Positions 1 to 8,639 of a stretch of DNA of 64,000 nt are shown piece after piece. A program made the translations under genes and the position numbers. The notes under the pieces are model-generated. The model was given only the letters and a program-made list of their open reading frames with translations. It was not told where the DNA came from and ran no database searches. Positions within the stretch are counted from its first letter, which is position 1, and every line of letters begins with the position of its first letter. This DNA is from Sipunculus nudus. Taxonomy: Eukaryota; Annelida; Sipuncula; Golfingiida; Sipunculidae. The stretch covers positions 1,118,001 to 1,182,000 of the forward strand of contig JAPPUL010000069.1 in assembly GCA_026874595.1 (NCBI GenBank). The letters run 5' to 3'.

Positions 1-462
1 TATAGTCATCTTAATACGATAGTCGATGTAGAGAAAGGGAAGAATCTTAGATTATTTTTCCCTATGCGCGAGGGAAATAATGAGTATCAAGCGGTAGAAG
101 ACATATCAAGGTCCTATAATATAGTTAAGAATGTATTTCTCTATAGTAGTTTCGTATCGCTTGGAGCATTTATATATGGTGCATTGTATGAGCAGACATA
201 TGCAGACAAATACAAAGCCTCTGGAAAGGCAGGAGTTAATCTCCAAAACGAATTATTTTTAAAAACCCAACAAATGACAGAGTTAAAGAATAATGCATTA
301 TATACATTAATAGGTCTTGTTAGTTTGACAATACTCTTTCAGGTATTAGAATTGTACGCGGAAGACGTTGACATAATATTGAAAACACCAAAAGCAGCAG
401 CATATAATAGTTTTGATTATTTTCATGATGATGTACAACTGTCTGTAAGTATCAAGTTCTAA
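1..462 (+). CDS. C-terminal part of an uncharacterised membrane protein (5' end outside window)
   Basis: The reading frame is open from base 1 and runs into a later in-frame ATG at 64, so the real start most likely lies upstream of the window. The visible ~153 residues hold two hydrophobic segments (around VFLYSSFVSLGAFIYG and ALYTLIGLVSLTILFQV) separated by a soluble stretch rich in K, Q and N. A short tail ending in VSIKF follows; a C-terminal aromatic residue is also common in outer-membrane proteins, but nothing else supports that here. I do not recognise the family. It could be the end of a lipoprotein or of a TPR-type exported protein with a DUF-like membrane tail. Confidence 0.6.
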   Translation, partial: YSHLNTIVDVEKGKNLRLFFPMREGNNEYQAVEDISRSYNIVKNVFLYSSFVSLGAFIYGALYEQTYADKYKASGKAGVNLQNELFLKTQQMTELKNNALYTLIGLVSLTILFQVLELYAEDVDIILKTPKAAAYNSFDYFHDDVQLSVSIKF

Positions 463-589
463 AGCATGGAATGCAGACAATATAATTTGCGACGAAAAAT
501 TAGTCTAACCGATTAAATTCTATTATATACTATATCTAAAAGTAAAAAAGGAAACAATACATAATATTAATAATTAGAGGACAAGTAGA

Positions 590-1222
590 ATGCGATACAA
601 AGGACTTGATTTTTTAAATATGAAAGAAGAAGATGATGATAAGGACAAAGATAAAAATGATTTAGGGCTCTCAGAGAAGTTGTTAAAGTCACGGAAGGTA
701 ATAATATCAGGAGAGGTGAATTCAAAGCTTGCCAATCGAGTTACAAATCAGCTATTATTGCTTGAGGAAGAGGATGCAAAAAAGCCGATAACAGTATTTA
801 TCAATTCACCTGGTGGTGAGATATTCTCAGGCTTTGCAATATACGATATGATGCATTTTGTAAAGCCAGTAATAAAGACGGTGGTAATGGGGTTTGCAGC
901 GAGTATGGGCTCTATAATATCGCTTGCAGCAAGTAAGGGACATCGTTATGCATTTTCCAACTCAATGGTACTTATACACCAGCCATTAATAAGCGGAGTA
1001 TACAGGGGGACGGTAGCGGATATTGAGATACAAGCCAAAGAGATGTTAAACACGAAAAATAAGATAATAGATATATATGTGAAGGCGACGGGAAAAAGTG
1101 CAAAGGAGGTAAAGAAGGATATAGACAGAGACTTTTGGATGACGGCACAAGAGGCAAGTAAATATGGGCCGAAGGCACTAATAGACAAAGTAATAACGAA
1201 GAGTAGCGAGCTTGGAAGTTAG
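590..1222 (+). CDS. clpP: ATP-dependent Clp protease proteolytic subunit
   Basis: ClpP is the tetradecameric serine protease that degrades unfolded substrates delivered by ClpA/ClpX/ClpC ATPases in the cytoplasm. The catalytic triad is visible: Ser105 in GFAASMGS, His130 in LIHQP and Asp181 in DRDFWMTA. The oxyanion-side motif NSPGG lies at 72-76. Length (210 residues) is normal. The N-terminus is unusual: residues 13-24 are an acidic/lysine run (EEDDDKDKDKND) in place of the usual short pro-peptide. No Clp ATPase or trigger factor gene is adjacent. The gene ends two bases from the end of convergent lpxD. The family is certain; whether this is ClpP1 or a second paralogue cannot be told from one window. 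Confidence 0.95.
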   Translation: MRYKGLDFLNMKEEDDDKDKDKNDLGLSEKLLKSRKVIISGEVNSKLANRVTNQLLLLEEEDAKKPITVFINSPGGEIFSGFAIYDMMHFVKPVIKTVVMGFAASMGSIISLAASKGHRYAFSNSMVLIHQPLISGVYRGTVADIEIQAKEMLNTKNKIIDIYVKATGKSAKEVKKDIDRDFWMTAQEASKYGPKALIDKVITKSSELGS

Positions 1223-1224
1223 GT

Positions 1225-2271
1225 TTATTTATTATTATTTTTATGCTTTTTAGGTAAAATAAGCTTTAAAATAGCCTTATGAATTTTAAGAGCCTGAACA
1301 AGAGGTCTTGCAGGATATCCAAAGACAGTAGAATATGGTTTAATATTGCTATGCACCATGCTTTTGGCAAGGACGGTAGAATATTTTTCTACTCTGACAT
1401 GGTCGACAATTCCAACGTTTCCGGCAAGTGAGACATTATCTTCTAAAGTAACAGAGCCGGCAAGACCTGATTGTCCTGCAATGATACAATTATTACCGAT
1501 ATAACAGTTATGAGCGATATGGACCTGGCTGTCTATCTTAGTACCAGAGCCGATAAAAGTTTGTCCTAAAGTAGCTCTATCGATAGTAACAAGGGCTCCA
1601 ATATCTACATTATCCTCAATATAAACGATACCGATATGAGAGGTGCGCAAGAAGCTGTTATTGCTTTTGTGATAGCCAAAACCAATATTACCGATAACAC
1701 TATGTGGTCCGATAAAGACATTCTTCCCGATTATGCATGAGTGGTGAATAAAAACGCCATGAGATATAGTTGAATTACTTTTAATTGTAACGTCATTTGC
1801 GATATAAGCATTTGGATATATAACGACATTATCGCTAATCTTAACATTATCTTCGATGGTAGAAAAAGGCATAATGGTAACATTATTGCCGAGGGATACA
1901 TTTTGACCGATATAAGCACTTTGATGAATCCCGCTTATTATTTTATGAGGTTTATTAAATAAGTCAAGCAATTTATGAAAGGCGGTTTTAGCGTCATTGC
2001 AAACCAAAGCAAAAATGTTAGAGGAACTTGGGAAATTAATCTTCTTGTCAATTAGTAAAGCAGTAGTATTATTTGAGCTTAATGCTTTAGCAAGGAATTT
2101 TTGTTTTGCAATAAATACTATGGAGTTTGGGAGTATGTTATTGGGAGGTGAGATTTGGGTTATGGATAGATTATGTAAAAGTTTTTTGTATTCTAATTTT
2201 TTTTTAATAAGCGTGCCTTTAAATATGATGGTGGCATTCAAAGAGCTTGCAATTTGATATACGGATAGCAT
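1225..2271 (-). CDS. lpxD: UDP-3-O-acylglucosamine N-acyltransferase
   Basis: LpxD adds the second hydroxyacyl chain to UDP-3-O-acyl-glucosamine in lipid A synthesis, at the cytoplasmic face of the inner membrane. The 348 residues have an N-terminal uridine-binding part (1-~100) followed by a long left-handed beta-helix of hexapeptide repeats (~105-325) with repeated [IV]G/[IV]x-N-V units. The LpxD-type stretch HIAHNCYIGNNCIIAGQSG carries the conserved histidine pair, and the end motif GYPARP is typical. Its presence means the cell makes lipid A or a relative, unlike Borrelia or Treponema pallidum. No other lpx gene is adjacent, and it faces clpP tail to tail. Confidence 0.93.
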   Translation of the reverse strand: MLSVYQIASSLNATIIFKGTLIKKKLEYKKLLHNLSITQISPPNNILPNSIVFIAKQKFLAKALSSNNTTALLIDKKINFPSSSNIFALVCNDAKTAFHKLLDLFNKPHKIISGIHQSAYIGQNVSLGNNVTIMPFSTIEDNVKISDNVVIYPNAYIANDVTIKSNSTISHGVFIHHSCIIGKNVFIGPHSVIGNIGFGYHKSNNSFLRTSHIGIVYIEDNVDIGALVTIDRATLGQTFIGSGTKIDSQVHIAHNCYIGNNCIIAGQSGLAGSVTLEDNVSLAGNVGIVDHVRVEKYSTVLAKSMVHSNIKPYSTVFGYPARPLVQALKIHKAILKLILPKKHKNNNK

Positions 2272-2354
2272 AAGTCTTGACCTTTTTAAGATAGTGTAAA
2301 TTTTGTATAAGTAAAATGTAGCATAAAAGATGTTTTTTAGATTAGATTTTTATA

Positions 2355-2987
2355 ATGCGACATATAATTGGTTCAAGACTATGGGATATGTATTCGTATG
2401 TGTATGATCCTATAGCGAGAATGTTTTTAAGAAAAAGCCGTAAAGAGAGTATAGATATGCTTTTAGAGGCAGTTGATGTTGGAGATTTTGCAGGTAAGCG
2501 TCTTTTGGTAGTGGGAGTTGGTACGGGACAAGATTTAAAGTTGTTAAAAAGCGAGCTTGATTTAAAAATAGAAGGGATAGATTATAGTAAAAGGATGCTA
2601 AAGAAGGCACAGCTAAATAATGTAGGGAGGACAGATATAACGTATCGTCAAATGGATGCAAACGCGCTTTCATATGCAGATGAAACATTTGACATAGTAT
2701 TACTACCGTTGATAGTAGCAGTGTCTAAGGAACCACGACTTTGTATAGAGGAGGGGTTGCGAGTATTAAAGGGAGGAGGGATTATGGTTATATTCGACAA
2801 ATTCCTATTAGAAGGTTTGGTATTAGGTTTTATTAGTAAACTATTAAATATAGTAACAAACCTGCTGGCAACTAAAATAACTTTAGAATTTGATATATTA
2901 TTAAAAGGGCTTAGAGTAAATGTATTAAAAGAGAAGCGTCATAATGTATTTTTGAAGACATATTTGCTAAAGAAGGAAGGCAGTTAA
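2355..2987 (+). CDS. class I SAM-dependent methyltransferase
   Basis: The protein has the Rossmann methyltransferase order: motif I VVGVGTGQD (residues 52-60), an acidic end of beta-2 (IEGIDYS, 73-79), a QMDAN post-II motif, the FDIVLLPL motif IV region and VLKGGGIMV as motif V/VI. This is the Methyltransf_11/UbiE-like pattern. The substrate cannot be read. C-terminal hydrophobic residues (about 150-180, LVLGFISKLLNIVTNLLA) suggest association with membranes or a lipid or quinone substrate, which is inference. It may be cotranscribed with the fluoride-channel gene 43 bases downstream. Confidence 0.85.
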   Translation: MRHIIGSRLWDMYSYVYDPIARMFLRKSRKESIDMLLEAVDVGDFAGKRLLVVGVGTGQDLKLLKSELDLKIEGIDYSKRMLKKAQLNNVGRTDITYRQMDANALSYADETFDIVLLPLIVAVSKEPRLCIEEGLRVLKGGGIMVIFDKFLLEGLVLGFISKLLNIVTNLLATKITLEFDILLKGLRVNVLKEKRHNVFLKTYLLKKEGS

Positions 2988-3030
2988 TCTATATAAACAG
3001 AGGATAATATGATATAGGAGAGAGTAATTA

Positions 3031-3432
3031 GTGCAAGATAAACTTATATTATATCTAGCAATAGGTTTAGGAGGCTTCATAGGGGCTATCTTAAGGTATT
3101 TGGCAAGTGAAGTTTTGGAGGGTTATAATATAAGATTTCCGCTTGGTACGTTTGTTGTGAATGTAGTTGGATGTTTTTTGATAGGCTTTGTAGACATGGT
3201 GCTATCCGGAGGAGACAGGGGGTTTAGTGATAATAATCGAGAGACATATAGATTATTTATAAGCGTAGGGCTTTTAGGGTCCTTCACGACCTTCTCAACC
3301 TTCACTTTAGAAAGTTATAATCTTTTCTATAAAGGAGAGTATAGCTTGTTGTTTCTTAACGTGATATTAAGTCTTTTATTTGGGTATGTAGGATTATTAT
3401 TAGGCAGGGGAATTTATTTAGTATTGTTTTAA
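3031..3432 (+). CDS. crcB: fluoride ion channel CrcB/Fluc family
   Basis: Fluc channels are dual-topology homodimers that export fluoride across the inner membrane. The 133 residues show four membrane segments and the family motifs GGFIGAILRYL near the N-terminus, PLGTFVVNVVGCFLIGF (with the conserved Asn) and GLLGSFTTFSTFTLES, which contains the phenylalanine-box and Na+-site region. The start is GTG, preceded by AGGAGAG at a suitable distance. Only one copy is present here, as expected for a dual-topology homodimer. The 43-base gap upstream is too short for the crcB fluoride riboswitch and shows no sign of it. Confidence 0.93.
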   Translation: MQDKLILYLAIGLGGFIGAILRYLASEVLEGYNIRFPLGTFVVNVVGCFLIGFVDMVLSGGDRGFSDNNRETYRLFISVGLLGSFTTFSTFTLESYNLFYKGEYSLLFLNVILSLLFGYVGLLLGRGIYLVLF

Positions 3433-3519
3433 TTTTATTTAAGTTTAGATTTAACAAAAGATTATTTTATTTAGTTTTAAATAAGGATTAATTATCGAAT
3501 TTGGAGAGGATGAAAAAAA

Positions 3520-4974
3520 ATGTTAGAAATATATAAAATAAATAGAGTCTTGCAGTTAGGCTATATAATATTCCTGCTCTTAATAATTCCAAATTATGTT
3601 TTGGGTGAAGGATTAAAGAGTCATGTAGATGATATAAAGAAGTTAAATGCTCTTGTAACAAGTAGTATAAGCAAAGCAAAAGAGTTTCAGGTTTTAGCAG
3701 AAGATATAGTAGATCGGGTGGAGGAGATGCGCTTACTGTATGAAGAAACAAAAGGCCAAACTCCGCTAAATAGTAGAAGGCGAGGAAACATGAAAATAAG
3801 TTATTATGAGGATAATATAGCAGTATACGAGAGCAAACAAAGCATAGGAGTTGAGATTGCTGAAAATGAGAAGTTAACATTAAAGGACAAGGGTTTTTCT
3901 TATACGTATCGCGGTAAATATTACTATAGCGAATTTTCATTAAAAGACCAAAATAGTGACAAAGCAACGAAGTTAAAATGGCTTTCAGTAGGAGGTTATG
4001 AGTATTGGGAAAACGAGTCTCAAAATGGGTTTAAGAGTACAGATAAGAAGAAGCGACTATTGTATAAATTTTATAGAATATTTAAGGGAAACAACACATT
4101 TTATAGGATAATGCTAGGTAACAAGTCGGGAATATATTTTTCAGAGAAATCTAAGAATAGAACAAGATATTATACATTTTACCCTGACAAAACGCTGCGG
4201 GCAGGACGAGATGGGAGTATAGATTATTATATAAAGCATAAAGATAAGTTGGGTTATAAAATAAGTCCGAATGGTAATGTAAAGCTAACAGATAGATTCA
4301 TAATAGAGCTATACTCCCCGAATGTAAGATCTTATCAGAAGCGAGAATATGTATCAAGCTTTGTAAATGACTTTGACAGTGAGCATATATACGCAACATA
4401 TCTTAAGATATTATCAGCGATGAGGGTAAATCTAAGTAATAGCAAATTAGTTATGAAAGGACTTATGCAAGATTTAAGGAAGAAATATAAATTAAATGGC
4501 TTAAAGGAATCAAAGAAGCTAAATAAGTTGTCTATGCAACATCTGCAATACATATTAAAGAATCGGCCAAAGGATTATCATGAAGAAGAGGAGGGCAAGC
4601 CTGGTTTTTCGGGCAGAACACCATTTGAAAGGCGAAAGAATGCGGGATATGGCAATGTGGTAAAAGAGTTTGTGGTATGGGGAAATGATTATATAAGTAA
4701 TTATCTTTTCATGTTATCGCGCGAGGAATGGCTTGAGACATTACTCGACGGCAGGACAGTGGAATTTGGTTATGCAAGTATGGGTCCTCAGAAGGGAGGG
4801 AGACAGCAAACTTTAGTAGTGCTTACCTTGGGTCTATTGTCAGGTGAGCAAAATGCAGAGGAGGAATTAAATATACAAGAGAGTCTAAACAACTATAAAG
4901 AAGAGCTTTCAAATAAAAAACGAGTAACAGTTAATAAAAAGCTTTCGGGAGTAATTTTCGAAGAATCGTTTTGA
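3520..4974 (+). CDS. exported protein with a C-terminal CAP/SCP-like domain
   Basis: Residues 1-30 form a signal peptide (hydrophobic core GYIIFLLLIIPNYVLG). The middle part (about 90-290) is lysine/tyrosine rich and unrecognised. From about residue 306 the sequence follows the CAP (SCP/PR-1) fold pattern: a helix with LMQDLRKKYKLNGL, an LSMQHLQYILKN helix, a histidine near 354, then GRTPFERRKNAGY, a KEF position where most CAP proteins have E-N, and EEWLETLL-type WxxS helix followed by FGYASMG. The family match rests on this ordered pattern and not on a search. The second metal-site histidine of classical CAP proteins is not evident. Probably periplasmic or surface exposed; function unknown. 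Confidence 0.6.
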   Translation: MLEIYKINRVLQLGYIIFLLLIIPNYVLGEGLKSHVDDIKKLNALVTSSISKAKEFQVLAEDIVDRVEEMRLLYEETKGQTPLNSRRRGNMKISYYEDNIAVYESKQSIGVEIAENEKLTLKDKGFSYTYRGKYYYSEFSLKDQNSDKATKLKWLSVGGYEYWENESQNGFKSTDKKKRLLYKFYRIFKGNNTFYRIMLGNKSGIYFSEKSKNRTRYYTFYPDKTLRAGRDGSIDYYIKHKDKLGYKISPNGNVKLTDRFIIELYSPNVRSYQKREYVSSFVNDFDSEHIYATYLKILSAMRVNLSNSKLVMKGLMQDLRKKYKLNGLKESKKLNKLSMQHLQYILKNRPKDYHEEEEGKPGFSGRTPFERRKNAGYGNVVKEFVVWGNDYISNYLFMLSREEWLETLLDGRTVEFGYASMGPQKGGRQQTLVVLTLGLLSGEQNAEEELNIQESLNNYKEELSNKKRVTVNKKLSGVIFEESF

Positions 4975-4977
4975 ATA

Positions 4978-5007
4978 AGCATTTAAGAGATTAGCATTTA
5001 AGAGATT
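4978..5007. repeat. tandem duplication of a 15-bp unit
   Basis: The 15-base unit agcatttaagagatt occurs twice back to back just after the stop codon of the CAP-domain gene. It is one of a series of short perfect tandem duplications in this window. Confidence 0.9.
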
Positions 5008-5052
5008 GTAGATAATTGTATATAATCGTAGTTAAAAAAAAACAATTAAGGC

Positions 5053-5481
5053 TTAGATAGGAGGAGGGTTTAAGTGATATAGAATAATATATATAATAAC
5101 GCCTGTAAATGATACATAAAGCCAAATAGGATAAGCAAAGCGAACAATTTTCTTATGTTTAAGGATGTTGGTTTTCATGCCATGGTATACGGATATAGGG
5201 ATTAGAATAGGTAGAGTTGAAGCTAAGATGGTGTGAGAAATAAGGATAAACATGTAAATATAAAGTGGCAGGCCGGTTTCATGATAAGTAGTTAAAGAGC
5301 TTGTGTAGAAGTGGTATATGGTGTAAGAGATAAGGAAGAGAGTGGAGGTGCAAAGAGCGATAATGATGAACGACTTATGTTTTTGTATATCCCCTTTTTT
5401 AATATAAATCAAAGCACCTATTATGAATATGGCACTAGTTAAATTAAAGCAAGCATTTAAAAAGGGTAGATATTGTGTCAT
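5053..5481 (-). CDS. DUF420 family membrane protein
   Basis: The 142 residues have four or five membrane segments with the DUF420 (YozB-like) signature: N-terminal LPFLNACFNLTSAIF, then H-K-x-F-I-I-I-A-L-C-T-S after an IKKGD loop, SYTIYHFY, LISHTILAST, and the closing PIWLYVSFTGVIIY. Several histidines inside or beside helices recall the haem-related relatives of cytochrome oxidase assembly proteins, but function has not been assigned to the family. It is divergent from the DUF4149 gene, with a 32-bp palindrome between them, so the two may be co-regulated. Confidence 0.85.
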   Translation of the reverse strand: MTQYLPFLNACFNLTSAIFIIGALIYIKKGDIQKHKSFIIIALCTSTLFLISYTIYHFYTSSLTTYHETGLPLYIYMFILISHTILASTLPILIPISVYHGMKTNILKHKKIVRFAYPIWLYVSFTGVIIYIILYHLNPPPI

Positions 5482-5562
5482 ATATGGTAAGAAATATACT
5501 AACGTAAGACGTTAAAGTATAATAAAAAGGATAAGTATTTGAAAAAAAAAGATTGTTGCTTT

Positions 5563-5594
5563 TGTTATAGAGACTCAATTGAGTTATCATAACA
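5563..5594. promoter_or_regulatory. 32-bp imperfect palindrome between divergent membrane-protein genes
   Basis: The element is two-fold symmetric around 5578/5579: outer arms TGTTAT and ATAACA, a 4-base mismatch, and a perfect 12-base core ACTCAATTGAGT. It lies 82 bases before the DUF420 start (minus) and 44 bases before the DUF4149 start (plus). Position and symmetry suit a dimeric regulator binding site; a transcribed hairpin is the alternative. Confidence 0.5.
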
Positions 5595-5637
5595 AGAAAT
5601 AACAGTATTTTAGGAAATTAAGAAAGGATGTTAAGAA

Positions 5638-6090
5638 ATGTTTGAGATGTTATTGAAATATATATACGTGGTGTCATTATCGTTTTGGGTAGGCGGAATA
5701 AGTTTATTTTCGTTTGTCCAAGCGCCATCATTATTTAGAAAGCTCAAGAGATCAGAAGCAGGTCAATGTGTAGAAGTGATGTTTCCAGGGTATTACCTAA
5801 TGAGTTATATTTGTGCAGGACTTAGCCTAATGAGCCTATTGTATATATATGGACTTGAGCTAAACAAGGTTTTAGTACTGCTTTTGATGTTGCTATTAAG
5901 CATGGCAGGTGGTTTATACGTAATGCCAAAGATACGGCAAGTGAAGCTAAGAATTAAAGAAGGTGAGGCTAGCGGTATGAGGAAAGAATTTAAGGCGCTG
6001 CATAAGTTGTCGTTGTATTTAAATTTCGGGGTATGGATATTAGGAATGGTTATGCTATATATGCTGTCAATGGAGTTAAACAAGAGTTAA
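5638..6090 (+). CDS. DUF4149 family membrane protein
   Basis: A 150-residue protein with four predicted membrane segments and the DUF4149 (TMEM205-like) beginning SFWVGGISLFSFVQAPSLFRKL, followed by the A-G-x-x-V-x-x-x-F-P-x-Y-Y stretch (AGQCVEVMFPGYY) at about 41-53. The third loop is basic and charged (MPKIRQVKLRIKEGEASGMRKEFKALHKLS), as in the family. Function is unknown; relatives are found in spirochaetes and proteobacteria. A RBS-like AGAAAGGATG precedes the ATG. Confidence 0.85.
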   Translation: MFEMLLKYIYVVSLSFWVGGISLFSFVQAPSLFRKLKRSEAGQCVEVMFPGYYLMSYICAGLSLMSLLYIYGLELNKVLVLLLMLLLSMAGGLYVMPKIRQVKLRIKEGEASGMRKEFKALHKLSLYLNFGVWILGMVMLYMLSMELNKS

Positions 6091-6317
6091 GAGACGAGAA
6101 AGTGAATAAAGCCTTCTCTTATATTCAAAGAAGAACTACGGAGCGAATAAAGTTTACAAAAGATAGGCTGAGAAAATAGTAAGGGGTTTAACTAATAAGT
6201 GTATTGGCAAAAAAGCAGATAAAATAAAAGGGATAATAATAGGGAACTTATAGTGTTGGTGTGTTTTGTTAGTTAAGGTGAGGGTAGGCAGTATAAAAAC
6301 GGAACTGGGTAAATTAG

Positions 6318-7409
6318 ATGAGAAGTCCTGAAGGATATATCTATGTATATAGGAAGAAAGAGAGTGCAGAGAGTGCGTATTTGATAAAGAGCGGACGAGT
6401 ATACGTAGAGGTACTTGAGGGTCTTGGGTTTGAGGTAGAAGGAGAAGACATGCTATTTGGAGCAAGTGAGATACTGCTAAGCCGCGAAGATAATTATGCA
6501 CATTATCGTATACTAGGACTTAAAGTTCCACATGAAATAAAGTATGTAAAGGTAGCAGGAGATGTAATAGTAGACATACTAAACAAATATAATATAGGTT
6601 TTGCCATAGCAAAAACGATAGTGTTAATGCTTGTAGAAATCAATAAACTGCTAGATATAAAGAAAGCCGAGATAGGGGAGAAAGAGAGGATAACACAAGA
6701 ATATTGTAAAACGTATGCAAATGCAATAGATGAGCTTGCCAAGCAGTATGAACAAAAGCGTTTTCCCTGGCTTGAAGAGATAATACAAAGGTCGAAATCA
6801 TCGTTAATATATTCGAAAGGGCATGCATTCGTATCTCTTAGTAAAAGGCAAGTAACAATAGACATAAAAAGCGCAGATATAGATCAATATTCAAGAGTAT
6901 ATCCACCAGGAGCACTAGTCTGCAAAGAAGGTGATTTTGGGCAAGAACTTTACGTACTAAAGCGAGGAAGACTAAATGTAAGTATAAACGATAAAGATGT
7001 AACAGTAATAAGCGAGTCAGGGAGCGTACTTGGCGAGATGGCATTACTGTTGGGAAATAAGCGCACAGCAACATTAACAGCACTCGAGGAAACAGTCTTA
7101 ACTGTAGTAAAACAAAGTAATCTAAAAGATTTTATAGAAAAGAACCCGAGATTTTTGATAAATTTAATATTAGATTTATCAAGACGCCTTGAGAAAAACT
7201 GTGCAATATTGTTTGAGCTTATAGGCTTTATAGAACAAAACAATAAGATCGAAGAGAGCGTACCGCATGCACTGCGAGAAAATAGATATAAGGTAGAACT
7301 CCAAGAGCTTCGAAATACAGTAAAGGCGCTTCAAGATCGATATGATATGGATTGGATAGATGCAATATTGCAGGATATAAATGTAAACATGCGAGCGTTA
7401 AGCAGCTAG
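6318..7409 (+). CDS. protein with two cyclic-nucleotide-binding-like domains
   Basis: A stop codon lies directly before this ATG, so the N-terminus is fixed. The N-terminal third resembles a degenerate CNB barrel (GYIYVYRKKESAESAYLIKSGRVYVE). A helical, lysine/glutamate-rich linker follows (~90-185). A well-preserved CNB domain starts near residue 189: YPPGALVCKEGDFGQELYVLKRGRLNV, then GEMALLLGNKRTATLTAL (~240-257), which keeps the Glu and Arg that contact the cyclic nucleotide phosphate and ribose. There is no DNA-binding or kinase domain, so it may be a regulator acting through protein contacts. Ligand (cAMP, cGMP or none) is not predictable. The C-terminal ~70 residues are helical. Confidence 0.8.
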   Translation: MRSPEGYIYVYRKKESAESAYLIKSGRVYVEVLEGLGFEVEGEDMLFGASEILLSREDNYAHYRILGLKVPHEIKYVKVAGDVIVDILNKYNIGFAIAKTIVLMLVEINKLLDIKKAEIGEKERITQEYCKTYANAIDELAKQYEQKRFPWLEEIIQRSKSSLIYSKGHAFVSLSKRQVTIDIKSADIDQYSRVYPPGALVCKEGDFGQELYVLKRGRLNVSINDKDVTVISESGSVLGEMALLLGNKRTATLTALEETVLTVVKQSNLKDFIEKNPRFLINLILDLSRRLEKNCAILFELIGFIEQNNKIEESVPHALRENRYKVELQELRNTVKALQDRYDMDWIDAILQDINVNMRALSS

Positions 7410-7469
7410 GAATGATTTAGCCATATACTATATGGTATTTTATATATATAGAGAAAAGGTTTAATACAT

Positions 7470-8639
7470 ATGAACAAATATAAACTAAATTTTATGATGC
7501 AAGTATTTCTTTTACTGCTTGTACTTTTACTGTTTGTAGTAGAAAGATTGTATAGCGCAGAGCGTCTTGTTTTATATTGCAAAGATATAGATATATCAGA
7601 GCTTAAAGATTTCACAGAATGTTATAGCGAAGAGCCTTTTGGAGCAAAAAGATATTATAAAGTTGAGTTTGCGGATGGTAAGGCAAAAAGGTTAGAAGAA
7701 TATAGGTTAGGGGTTTTAAAGAGACAACTTAGCTTAAAGTACAAAGGGGAGGAACTAATAGGAGCAAATGAGCTTAAAGAGTATGGTGGACAACGTACAA
7801 ATATAATAGAGAAGAAAAACCTAAAGATACGAGCAAGAGGACGTAACGAGAACTTATTTTATATAGGGAATGAGAGTAAGGAGTTTAAGATGTATGATGG
7901 ACGCACTTATGTGATAAGTTATAGTATTAAGCAAGAGGAATATTATAATAAAGAGCTTCTTATGGAAAGGTATTACGCTTTGCATGGTAAAGAGAATAGG
8001 CTAGTATTTAGTATATATTATATGTATGAAGGTATAGGCAGTTATTCATATCGAAAATATAATGCTAAAGGTTTTATAGAGAAGTATTATGAGGGTTTAA
8101 ATATATGGGAGAAGTATTATGATATTGGAAGTAAGCTTATATATAGTTATTATAAAGCACATAATACACAAGGTATAAATTTGCTATTATATCATTATGG
8201 TGGTAGGATATTGAAGGTACGGGAAACATATTATATATCTGATTGGAACAAGCAGACGAAACGAAAGCTTTTAAAGAAGTTAGAATTGGGATTTAAGCTA
8301 TCGAAGAAACATAAAGAAGATGTAAGCAAACAAAGGCATGTGTGGAATAAAGTGCTTAATCCGTTTTCGCTTAGGCGAGATGGTGCGAAGTCGTCGTGGA
8401 TAGAAAGGGAACGAGTAACCTATTATAGTGAACCTAAAAAGGTGGAGAGTTTACTTGATCTATATGGGCAATATAGGTATGAAGATATAGTAAGCGAGTT
8501 AAGACAAGACATAGAGAAGATAGAATATTATGAATCAGGAATAAAGCGCCGAGTAGAAAAGCTTGAAGGAGAGATTTTAGGACAGTATAGTGTAGAGAGC
8601 TATAATTATTTTGGGGAGCGAGTGTTTGAAGAAGAATAG
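7470..8639 (+). CDS. uncharacterised exported tyrosine-rich protein
   Basis: A signal peptide or membrane anchor fills residues 8-30 (MMQVFLLLLVLLLFVVERLYSA). The remainder is basic and unusually rich in tyrosine, with recurring short strands such as YDGRTYVISYS, YYMYEGIGSYSYRKYNAKGF and LLYHYGGRILKVRETYY, which recalls MORN-like beta-hairpin repeats without matching them clearly. A predicted coiled-coil-prone helix lies near 345-375. I do not recognise the family. The gene overlaps the start of coaBC by about 14 bases, so it is probably translationally coupled to it, although a functional link is not obvious. Confidence 0.65.
   Translation: MNKYKLNFMMQVFLLLLVLLLFVVERLYSAERLVLYCKDIDISELKDFTECYSEEPFGAKRYYKVEFADGKAKRLEEYRLGVLKRQLSLKYKGEELIGANELKEYGGQRTNIIEKKNLKIRARGRNENLFYIGNESKEFKMYDGRTYVISYSIKQEEYYNKELLMERYYALHGKENRLVFSIYYMYEGIGSYSYRKYNAKGFIEKYYEGLNIWEKYYDIGSKLIYSYYKAHNTQGINLLLYHYGGRILKVRETYYISDWNKQTKRKLLKKLELGFKLSKKHKEDVSKQRHVWNKVLNPFSLRRDGAKSSWIERERVTYYSEPKKVESLLDLYGQYRYEDIVSELRQDIEKIEYYESGIKRRVEKLEGEILGQYSVESYNYFGERVFEEE

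Noticed and set aside
2988-3030. Fluoride riboswitch before crcB
   Set aside because: Only 43 bases are available and the conserved riboswitch core is not seen.
6154-6501. 115-residue minus-strand frame in the gap before the cyclic-nucleotide-binding gene
   Set aside because: It overlaps the well-supported gene, lacks an RBS and has shadow-like composition.
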